From Rhabdornis inornatus (taxonomy: Eukaryota; Chordata; Aves; Passeriformes; Rhabdornithidae): a stretch of 64,000 nt of DNA. A model generated the notes under the pieces. That model did no database searches. It saw only the letters and a list, made by a program, of their open reading frames with translations, and was not told where the DNA came from. The DNA lies in assembly GCA_013397075.1 (NCBI GenBank), contig VWZS01005932.1, forward strand, positions 322,570 through 386,569, in the 5' to 3' direction. Every line of letters starts with the position of its first letter. Position 1 is the first letter of the stretch. A program made the translations under genes and the position numbers. Positions 56,701 to 64,000 of this stretch are shown piece after piece.

Positions 56701-59700
56701 CAGCCCAGCTCCATGTCCTGGATAACAAGGGATTCAGCAGGGAGGGAATCACATCTGTTTGCCTGATATCTTCATCTACTGCTGGCTACAAATCCTGAGC
56801 TGGTCTGAAAAAGCCTCCATGGGGAGCACAGATGTGGTTGTCAGCTTTCCTCCTGGTTTCTCATCTGATCTTTGCTTCAAGCAGCAAACATGGAAGATGC
56901 CATTGCAATGGGTACTGCAATCACACATTGTTCTTGATTTACTGACCACCAAGCTGCATCTGCCATGGTCACCACTCTGAAAGATCAGGGCACTTTCTCA
57001 GAGTCAAAGGAATACAAGGAAAAGAAGAAAAAATGAATAAACCCCTATATTTGTCTTTGCTATGTCTGGCTCCTGCCCATTTTTGCCTCAGTAAGATCCA
57101 AGAAATGGGTCCATGGACCAGCTTCAACCAGAATTCCCTTTTCTGCATCCCTTCAACCAACTGTGCCCTTCTGTGTCTGGCCTACCAGAAATTTTAGGGC
57201 TTCCAAGTGACATCCACTGCAGGCACACAGGAGCCAAGGTCCCTGTGACCTGCCCCTGTTTACCCAGGTTAGCCAATTAACAAATTACATGCTCTAGGAA
57301 CTACAGACCAAACTCATCTCAGCTTCCTTTTGACTAACTAACATCAATTATCAAAATTTACTTAATCAAGAGCCATTAGGTTTCATTTCTAAGCTCTCAA
57401 AGCATCAATAAGCATCTACAGTTGGGAATTAATTTGCTGTTGTTAACTGAAAGGTCACTGATTTTAGCACACTAGGGACCCAGGCATTACCATGAGATCA
57501 CAAAAGATGCATGAGGAGTATTTAGCATCACAACTCGGGCCACCATTGATGCTCAGTGTCCTCCTCAGCATATCCACCACCTTCCTTTGCATTTTTTTTT
57601 TTGGTTCCTTTTCCTCCTAAGCATCCTGCTAACAGCTTATCTTCAACAGCCTTCTAAAAACAGAGCCCAGGGGATGGCAGGGACGGAGGCAGCAGTCAGC
57701 ACTTCATCCTCCACGGCCTCTCCAGCCCCAAGGAAAACCCTGGTGGGGGCCAGGAGCCTGGGGGTGCTCTGGGAAGGGTATCAGGAAGAGCTTGGGAGAA
57801 CAGGGAGGTGTCTGCAAAACGAGAAGCGGTCCCCAGTGAGAGACTGCAGAGCTGCCCCACAACGTGAAGGGCCAGGCTTTGCTTTTTGTGCCTTTGTTGA
57901 ATTTATATGGGGCAAAGCTTCACATGTGCTTAGCGACCCTCAATCCAAACCACTGAGCACCATGAACACCTTTCAGGACTCTGAGCATTAACAGGAGCTG
58001 AATGAAAATGTGGCAGCTCAGGAGGGGCAGGGAGGGATTTTGGGGGACGGGTGCTCACCCGGATCATGAGCACGGCTTTCCTGATGTCCCGGATGCCGTC
58101 GTACACCAGGCGGGAGGCGTCGATGAACTCGTTCTCATCCATGGGCTGGGCAGGGTCGGAGCTCAGCGCTTCCACCGCAGCTTCCACTTGCTCCGTGAAC
58201 CGCGGCATGACTGAGCACAGAGCACACAGCACGTCAGCCCCACCCTGCGGGGTCTGGGTTGGCCTTTCTACCACTTCTTAGTGGTTTGGGATTAGTTTTG
58301 TTTGGGTTTTTTAGAGCTAGGATTAATAGAAACACGATTGAGGTGATTCTCGTGTTTGGGCTTGGGTGTTTATTATATTTTATCAGAAGTTACAGAAAGT
58401 GTGACAGCACCTCCAGCTCCTTGCTAGAAGTGGCAAAAATGGCCCCAGCTGAGCCTGCTTCAAGGCCTTTTAAAGCTAAACAAACAAATAGATATATATG
58501 TATATAGATATATGTATATGTAATAGATACATGTAATACTTATATTTTTTTTTTTCACTTAATAATAGATTTTTACTACTTTTAGAGCGACATTTGACTG
58601 ACCAACCAAAGGTTATTACCTGAGTTCCGTGAAGAAGATGGAAGAAGAAGATGAACAAAGAAAAAGACACCACCCAAAATTCTCCATCTTGTCCCATAAC
58701 CACCACTATACTATAAAAACCTCAAATTTAAAACCCATCACCCAGTGAAAACACACACATCTAACCCAACACACATCTGTGATTTCTAACTCATTATTCA
58801 TCTTTCCAAGCCTTCTCCAAGGTTTCAGCTCCAGAGCAGTGTTTTCCAGGGGGCTGTGCCTGGGAGCACAGAAAGCTCCAAAACTCTGAGATTTCTGAGA
58901 TCCAACACTACCCAACCTCTCTGCTCCCCATCCTGCCCTGTGGATGTTGGTGAGAGCCAGGGAAAAACAGCAGCCTGATTTTCCCAAGCTACCTGAAGGA
59001 AAACTGAAGAGCAAGAATTAATAACAAAGTTTAGCACCTGGTGTTGTGGACAGGACAAGTGTGTGAGGGACGTGATGTTTTGGTAAAAGCATGTTTACAA
59101 AAAGTGTTGCCTTCCTTGGACCACTGAGCTTATTCTATTCTTGGTTCAGTGAACCAGACTATAAAAAAAAATGTCTACTCCTGCAATAAATGACTTCTTC
59201 TGCTTTCAGGGAGTTTTCTGTGTTGCTGTGTTTCTTTGTGTCTCCCTAGCCTTACAGTGACACTGCCCTGCTCTGAGCTATCCTGGAAGCTGTGCCCTCC
59301 TTCCCCTGAAATCACAACATCTGGTACAGGAGGTGAAGCTAAGGGCTGGTTCAGAAGCACAGACAGTGTCTTCAGCACAATTACGAATCAAAGCACTGAC
59401 TAAATTAACAACAGATAAAATATCTCAAAATTTATCCTTATCCCTCATAAAAAATCAAAAATTTCAGTTTAATTCAGCTCTGTTTCTGCTTTTGCTGCTG
59501 TACCTTGGACAGGGAAAAGTTTATCACACTCTGCTTATGGACAAGGAGAAAACACCCAGGGAAGCCCCTAGAAACTATGGGACAAAATATTAATTTGTTT
59601 GATGTTCCCTGCAGATGTACATCATTTTTTTGGGGAATAAAAAGTCATGCTACCATCAGGAAGCTGGAGTTGAAGAGGCACTGGAAGGGGGCAGGTTGCA

Positions 59701-60525
59701 CTGCTGCATTTCAGTGACTCATGGTGCCCCAGGAAGAACATGCCAGAACCAGTTAGAGTCTGCTGTTTCTTCAGTGTCACCCTTGATTCTTCATCAAAGT
59801 AATTAAAGCAAAACCAACAATGAGTGGCTGGCACTGCAGCAGCCAGAATCACCCCTCACCCTAATGGATGTCATCAGTAGTTCATGGGGAACACCCTGAT
59901 TTGGGGTTTATGTGTGGGGCACTGCACCTACAACAATTTTAAAGATATTTGACAAAATTTACCCTAATTATTACCCTAAATTTATTCTGCTGGGGGAATG
60001 TGATCTCCCTGCTGGACCCTGAGCAGCTGCAGAGCCTCCAAGATGAGCACAGCACAACCTTCAAGCCTTCCCTCATATCTGGGACTCACTCCCGGTGTTT
60101 CTGCTTCCCACAGCCCAGCCCATGACAGGAGCACACTCAGGGACATTCAGTGCACAGCCAACACAGCAAAGTCACACTTCTCACTTTGCAACAGCTTTGC
60201 AAACAACTCCCACTAAACTGCACTGCAGCAAATTGAGGCTTTAACAGATCCCACAGGTACCCAGCTGCCCACAAGCTCTCAAGCAGCAGCAGCTCGGGGC
60301 TCCTGGGTGTTCAGTGACCCTTACCTGTGTTGGACAGCAGCTTGGTGGCTTCCAGCACCTTCTCAGTGTACACCCCAGGCTCGTAGTTGTCCATCTCCGA
60401 GGTGACCACGTGGATGACGCGGGCGGCGCGGCCCCGGATGGCGCCGGCTGTGCGGTCTAAGCCATCCACGTCCTTTTCTTGGAGAGCAATCACACATTTG
60501 TTCACATCCTCTAAAATGTGATTCT
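44480..60525 (-). CDS. CTNNA1: CTNNA1 (alpha-E-catenin), 3' part of the gene (last seven coding exons, joined)
   Basis: Alpha-E-catenin binds beta-catenin at cadherin junctions and couples them to F-actin under tension. The seven exons, in transcript order 60325-60525, 58059-58210, 55133-55243, 53444-53625, 52608-52713, 47199-47333 and 44480-44767, join without a frame error. They encode about 391 residues, equal to human residues 516-906: the end of the M (vinculin and force-sensing) region, the phosphorylated P-linker and the whole actin-binding domain. Near-identity to the human protein, including its end FKAMESI (human FKAMDSI), separates it from the paralogues CTNNA2 and CTNNA3. Upstream exons lie beyond 64000. 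The 3' UTR reaches about 43640. SIL1 converges on it from the other side. Confidence 0.97.
44768..47198 (-). other. CTNNA1 last intron, 2.4 kb
   Basis: It contains a CR1 fragment (46274-46436) and a loose 20-bp GGGGCAGGGTTTGATCT-type repeat at about 45405-45495. Otherwise unique. Confidence 0.7.
46274..46436 (+). mobile_element. CR1 LINE 3' end
   Basis: It reads GGGTGCCCAGAGCAGCTGGG, CCTGGATCCCTGGCAGTGCC, AAGGCCAGGCCTGGGACAG, GGAAGGTGTCCCTGCCATGG, CTTCAAGGTCCCTTCCAACC and ends in the typical CCATGATTCTGTGG. It is the 3' tip of an avian CR1, opposite to CTNNA1. Confidence 0.93.
47199..47333 (-). CDS. CTNNA1: CTNNA1 exon with the actin-contact helix (residues 767-811)
   Basis: The acceptor is CCCTGCAG before 47333 and the donor GTAAGT follows 47199. 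The exon is 135 nt, 45 codons, phase 0. It reads CPDSACKQDLLAYLQRI, then ALYCHQLNICSKVKAEVQ and NLGGELVVSG. By human numbering it carries Leu785, Ile792 and Val796, residues shown in the literature to be needed for F-actin binding, and all three are present. About 55 bp upstream in transcript sense lies a 460-bp CAGAGC-type repeat array, unusually close to the acceptor and branch-point region. Confidence 0.97.
47334..52607 (-). other. CTNNA1 intron, 5.3 kb
   Basis: The acceptor-proximal part is a 460-bp CAGAGC-type array (47390-47850). The rest is unique, with an AT-rich repeat-free block at 51290-51570. No exon is recognised. Confidence 0.65.
47390..47850. repeat. Degenerate CAGAGC/CACAGAG minisatellite
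   Basis: A long array built from CCAGAGC, CACAGAGC, CACAGAGAC and GAGATAGA words with higher-order units (for example GAGCGACAGAGACACAGAGC repeated near 47562-47610). In the CTNNA1 transcript it reads as a CTCTG/GGCTCTG-rich tract ending about 55 bases before the acceptor. Long Leu/Trp/Ser/Gly frames on the - strand are artefacts. Confidence 0.92.
52608..52713 (-). CDS. CTNNA1: CTNNA1 exon of the actin-binding domain (residues 732-766)
   Basis: The exon lies between acceptor GTTTTGCAG (before 52713) and donor GTAAGT (after 52608). It is 106 nt: one base completing Arg and 35 codons, GKGPLKNTSDVISAAKK then IAEAGSRMDKLGRTIADH. This is a helix of the actin-binding bundle and is unchanged from human as far as I recall. 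No anomalies in the exon or its borders. Confidence 0.97.
52714..53443 (-). other. CTNNA1 intron, 0.7 kb
   Basis: Unique AT-rich intron with a short (AT)n run at about 53176-53189. Nothing else is seen. Confidence 0.7.
53444..53625 (-). CDS. CTNNA1: CTNNA1 exon opening the actin-binding domain (residues 671-731)
   Basis: On the - strand it runs from acceptor TTGCAG (before 53625) to donor GTGAGC (after 53444). It is 182 nt: 60 codons plus AG of a split Arg codon. The product reads AIMAQLPQEQKAKIAEQV, continues through SKWDDSGNDIIVLAKQ and ends MCMIMMEMTDFT. It encodes the first helices of the vinculin-like five-helix actin-binding domain and appears identical to human by memory. Confidence 0.97.
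53626..55132 (-). other. CTNNA1 intron, 1.5 kb
   Basis: AT-rich unique intron with the 16-bp array at 54955-55024 near the donor side. Nothing else is seen. Confidence 0.7.
54955..55024. repeat. 16-bp tandem repeat, 4.4 copies
   Basis: The unit GAATGCTGGAAACAAG starts at 54955, 54971, 54987, 55003 and 55019 (partial); one copy has AAAAAAA in place of AAACAAG. Confidence 0.95.
55133..55243 (-). CDS. CTNNA1: CTNNA1 exon for the P-linker (residues 634-670)
   Basis: The exon lies between acceptor TTCCTCAG (before 55243) and donor GTAAGG (after 55133). It is 111 nt, 37 codons, phase 0. It reads TPEELDDSDFETEDFD, then VRSRTSIQTEDDQLIAGQ. By human numbering this contains Ser641 (casein kinase 2 site) and Ser652, Ser655 and Thr658 (casein kinase 1 sites), all conserved. 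Position 656 is Ile instead of human Val. The linker connects the M region to the actin-binding domain and its phosphorylation loosens M-region contacts. A 16-bp tandem array lies about 110 bp downstream in transcript sense. Confidence 0.97.
55244..58058 (-). other. CTNNA1 intron, 2.8 kb
   Basis: Unique intron apart from the 107-bp repeat copy at 55626-55732. No exon is recognised. Confidence 0.65.
55626..55732 (+). repeat. 107-bp dispersed repeat, copy A
   Basis: From AGGGCTGGTTCAGAAGCACA to CCTTATCCCTCA it matches 59342-59447 base for base except for one A in an A run. Similarity fades over about 20 further bases ending AAAAATTTCAG. Both copies have the same orientation. Confidence 0.95.
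58059..58210 (-). CDS. CTNNA1: CTNNA1 exon for end of M-region (residues about 583-633)
   Basis: On the - strand the acceptor is GTGCTCAG before 58210 and the donor GTGAGC after 58059. The exon is 152 nt: two bases completing Val, then 50 codons from MPRFTEQVEAAVEALSSD to IRDIRKAVLMIR. It encodes the last helices of the M region before the flexible P-linker. The exon is frame-shifting if skipped. It lies between two copies of a 107-bp repeat (55626-55732 and 59342-59447), with an LTR-like insert starting about 65 bp upstream in transcript sense. Confidence 0.97.
58275..58760 (-). mobile_element. Probable solo LTR of an endogenous retrovirus (ERVL-like)
   Basis: In the - direction it shows a GAGGTTTTTATAGTATAG TATA-like box, a GGAGAATTTTGGGTGGTG and TTTTTCTTTGTTCATCTTC stretch like those I associate with passerine ERV LTRs, an AT-rich simple repeat (58485-58560), and AATAAA (58368-58373 region) followed by about 90 bases. 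No internal viral genes are present. Exact ends and target-site duplication are not resolved; family assignment is from memory. Confidence 0.45.
59342..59447 (+). repeat. 107-bp dispersed repeat, copy B
   Basis: Near-identical to 55626-55732 and in the same orientation, 3.7 kb away, on the other side of the CTNNA1 exon at 58059-58210. Confidence 0.95.
60325..60525 (-). CDS. CTNNA1: CTNNA1 exon for M-domain segment (human residues about 516-583)
   Basis: On the - strand the acceptor reads CCTGCAG before 60525 and the donor GTAAGG follows 60325. The exon is 201 nt: two bases completing a Glu codon, 66 codons and one base of a Val codon. It reads NHILEDVNKCVIALQEK, with MDNYEPGVYTEKVLEATK further on, essentially identical to human. 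It forms helices of the third M-region four-helix bundle, which takes part in autoinhibition and tension sensing. The previous exon, ending in the DDFLAVS region, is not found up to 64000. Confidence 0.96.
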
Positions 60526-63500
60526 CTGCAGGTAGAAGAAGGAGGATTTAGGTGGTGATGTCTTTTCTGTCATGGCAGTTGCTCAGGGTGGGACCTGCTC
60601 TATAGAGGCTCCATGGAGATGCTGTCAAGCATTAATGTGAAGGTCAGGACACCCAGCAAAGGTGTCAGAAAGCCATCAGTCCATCCACCAGCTGGCCTCC
60701 ACACTCCTGCCCCTGGCTTGTGCTCGATTTTACCAACAGGAGAGCTGAGTTCTGCTGAGTTCTCCCCTGGTTTCTTTCCATATTCCTGCCCTGGACTGCC
60801 CAAGCCCTTATTTCAAATACCTGCAAACCACTCCCCTGGCAGTGCAGGGCTGGGCACCTCCCCAGCACCACACCTACTCCCCTCAACACTCCAACAGACA
60901 CTTGGTGCACGTTTCCAGCTTCCTCCAGAGTGTTTTCCTACAGGCACACACATTCCAGCAGAGCACATTCCACTGCCAGTCGCCCATTCCCATCTGAGAC
61001 ACATAATGTATGCAGTGAATAATGTGGAAAGAGTTCCAGCCACACAGCACTCACTGACTGCTCAGAAAACAAACAAAAAACATGAAAGCAAGACCTCTGT
61101 TTGCAATTAGCTTTTTAAATATACATTTTCTGGTTTTGTAAAGAGGTATTTTCCCATTCATTGAATCCAAGAAGCCCAAAATGGGTAAAACCCTCTAAAG
61201 GGTTCTGAAATTCTGAAGATGCCTAAAGAAATTGGGATCCTTATTTGGGGGAACCCACCCTAAAGATCTCCCAAGCTGTTATTAGAGACTTCCAAACTCT
61301 ATTAGAGAACTCTTTAATGTACCAGGACTAATGTTTCGGTATCATCATCCAACAGCAGCATTTGGGCTGCTTGGTAAGAAACCAACTTGGAAACATTTCT
61401 GCTCTGTCACTTAAAATACTTTCCAGTGTTAATTACCTCTGACTTAATCATTCTACACTGCCAACCCATTCAAGTGGCTTTTATTCCCTGTGCAGGTAGT
61501 AAAAGAGCCATTTTGCAAGAGCTGGGAGAGACAAGAAGCTCCTGGTGTTGGCTGGGAGAGGATTTGGAGGAACTGCCTGCAAGGATTGCTGCGGGAAGTT
61601 ACGCCTGATTTACATAAAATTAACACAGCCAGGTGCAATATTGCGAGACTTCTGTAAGTAACCTGGACAAAAATGACACTTGTGAAATCTCTGTGAAGCA
61701 ACTGAGCCTGAGCAGGTTCAGCTGAGGGCAGGATGGGGCCCTGAGAGAGCAGGAGCAGGTTCATTAATGGTTTGACAAGTCAGTGAGCAGGCACAGGAGC
61801 CACGGCAAGAACAGAGGGGATTTAAAGAAGAGACAGCCCTGGGAGCTGCAAGAGCCCAAGAAAAAGCTTTGGTGCCAGGCCAAAACACAGACTGTTTATT
61901 GCTTCAATTCCTAAACGAATAAATTAACCCACAGACCATTTAAAAGCCTCTCTGGATTATCTGAACTTTAATAGAAGGCATGGAGAAAATGAAGGCGAAT
62001 ATTTAAATGTCTGCTGATCATTTAATGCCTTCTGCAGATGTGAAGTCCCTTCTAGAGGGAAATAACCCACAGGGCAGCCTGCAAAGGGCCCAGGGAAGTG
62101 CAGGACTGTCAGGTCTATCTGCTCTGCTGGTATTCTCCAGCTGGATGAGAACAGCTGAGATCTGACTGTGCTGAGCTGTTGGAAACACACCCAGTGCTCC
62201 CCATCCTACTGGCACATGGAGCACCTCTGGGGATGGAAGAAGGCTGGGGGAGAACCCACATCCAAACCCCCCTGAGCTGAGCAGGAGAAACATCCCACAG
62301 CCACAGAACACAGCACAGGCAACAGCAAAGGCTTCTTGTCCCACCAGAACAGCCACAGGGAAAATGCTGTGGCTGGGCACCAAGGTAAAAGGAAAGGTAT
62401 TTCTTCCATAGAAATGGTTTTTAGACCAAGCAAGGAAACACATTAAACTGTGAAAAGTTACAGAATAAAAAGTCACCCACGACTGTCAATCCTCAATCCA
62501 CTCCCACCAAACACCTTCCACCTCCACCCACCCCCACATTAAAGGGATTAAGCAATGCTTTTCCAAACAACCCCAGCAAGCCTGTCAGGGAGTCTGAGGG
62601 CCACAGGAGACCAAAATCAAAGAGCAGCAGTGGGGAGATGAAGGCAGAGATTGATAAATCCAACTGTAAATAATCTGATAAATAACTGATAAATACAAAC
62701 TGATTGATAAATACAAGTGTGCTTCCCTGCTGCACCTCCTGGGGAAGGTCTCAGAAGCATTTCTGTGCTGAACCTCTGCTCCAAGGGGCACTGCAGGAGC
62801 ACGTGGAGCCAGCACTGGGGAGCTCACACACTTGTAAATACAGGGTTCATCCTGGCAGTGTTCACACAGAGGCTCTTCAGAAAAAACAGCTCCACTGAGA
62901 TGGGCAATCTGTGGCACAAACCCCTGTCAGCAGCAGAGGAACAGAAGGCAGCAAATGGAATGGTTTTTTAAGAGGGTTTCAGAGGAGATTCAGGTAATTT
63001 CAGAACATTGAATTTGACAATTACACGGTGCTATCAGCAACTGCTCTGAAGAACAGAGACAGTGGGCACACCAACACACCCAGAGTGCTTCAGGAAGGCA
63101 CTGATAAGAGGGATAAGAATTGCAGAAGGTACAGGAGAGCTCTGAAATGAGGAATAAGGAAACAGGCAAAGACTGGGCAGTCAGGGAAGTGATGACTGAC
63201 AAAGTGCATGGCAGAACTCTGTTTGCAAACAGCGTGAAAAGAGAGAAGGGGGAAAAAAAACCTCTTCTCCATCTTTAGTACAAGCAGGGGCATCAAATGA
63301 AGCAAACAGGCGACAGTGCAGAACAAGGAGGTTCTTCACACAGAGCACACTTGTAGTGTGAATTCTGCACAGGATGATGGAGGTGCCAGCAGCTCAAAAT
63401 GGTCCAAAGAACAACTAACACCAGCTTAAATGAGAAAAATCTGTCAAGGACTGCTCAGGAGACAGCAGCTCTGATGCTGGAGCTCCCTGAGCTGCACATC

Positions 63501-64000
63501 ACTCACGGCTGGAAGCACACAGACATCTCCAGGCTGCAGGGCTCCTGTGCCATCCATCTCCCATCCTGACATGAGCCTCCCCCAGACCCTGCCCTAACCC
63601 AGCAGGGCCCTCCTGCTGCTGGACCTGTGAAAATGCTGTCACCTGCAAGCTCACCTGCAGCACTGTGCACTGAAGAACCCTTCTCCTGTGATGCTCTGCT
63701 GTTACCCAAACCCAGCACCCCTTCACCAAGCCTTTCCTTGTGGATTATTTATACAATTCTGCAGCATGAGCTGAATGGTGAAGCCTTTACTTCAGTAGGG
63801 GTGTGGGATGCCTTACATACATATTTATATATGCACACACTCATGCACTCACAAGAACTCCTTTAAATTCTGCTTACATCCCAGTTAGTAACTGATACAA
63901 ACATCCTAATAACCCCAAGCAGCACTTGATATAAATCATACCAGCCACAACTTTATCCACAGAAAAGTTCAGACTTCTAGCAGATGAATTGGAGTTGTGG
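60526..64000 (-). other. CTNNA1 intron (partial), 3.5 kb
   Basis: Unique intron sequence to the window end. A short cluster of GATAAAT words is at about 62651-62716. The exon encoding the preceding M-region segment is not found here on either strand. Confidence 0.65.

Larger units (their letters stand above)
58211..60324 (-). other. CTNNA1 intron, 2.1 kb
   Basis: It holds the LTR-like insert (58275-58760) and the second copy of the 107-bp repeat (59342-59447). No exon is recognised. Confidence 0.65.

Noticed and set aside
60526..64000. Search for the next upstream CTNNA1 exon (DDFLAVS region) and for a nested gene
   Set aside because: No matching frame on either strand; the exon must lie beyond the window.

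Overview
This is a piece of a vertebrate nuclear genome, almost certainly a bird. The evidence is spliced exons with canonical GT/AG borders, several 3'-truncated CR1 retrotransposon fragments of the avian type, GC-rich introns full of minisatellites, and a vertebrate gene order. An LTR-like insert hints at a passerine, but the species cannot be fixed from the sequence alone. There are no bacterial operons, ribosome binding sites or CRISPR arrays.

Two genes lie tail to tail. From position 1 to about 38.9 kb, on the + strand, are the last five exons of SIL1, the ER-lumenal nucleotide exchange factor of the Hsp70 chaperone BiP. They are 1224-1415, 6568-6689, 32776-32872 (a second copy lies at 34506-34602), 36611-36775 and 38442-38792. 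From about 43.6 kb to the right edge, on the - strand, are the last seven exons of CTNNA1 (alpha-E-catenin). In transcript order they are 60325-60525, 58059-58210, 55133-55243, 53444-53625, 52608-52713, 47199-47333 and 44480-44767. All reading frames and splice phases join exactly: about 308 residues for SIL1 and 391 for CTNNA1. The same convergent pair exists on human 5q31. The 5' parts of both genes lie outside the window.

The 4.7 kb between the genes (38.94-43.64 kb) shows no gene. It holds a G-run cluster, a 37-bp GAATTC-rich minisatellite and AT-rich blocks that look like conserved regulatory DNA. Introns make up the rest. SIL1 introns contain minisatellites (30, 51, about 19.5 and 41 bp units), four CR1 fragments (one duplicated), a CpG-rich patch and AT-rich quiet blocks. 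CTNNA1 introns contain a CR1 fragment, a long CAGAGC-type array, a 16-bp array, a probable solo LTR, and a near-identical 107-bp repeat present on both sides of one exon.

The two genes are neighbours but act in different places: SIL1 in ER protein folding, alpha-catenin in linking cadherin-beta-catenin to actin. I found no new multi-gene system. The most notable observations are (i) a minisatellite that has copied the real SIL1 5' splice site several times directly behind the exon, (ii) a 1729-bp duplication of a frame-shifting SIL1 exon joined by a single N, most likely an assembly error, and (iii) the 107-bp repeat pair flanking a CTNNA1 exon.
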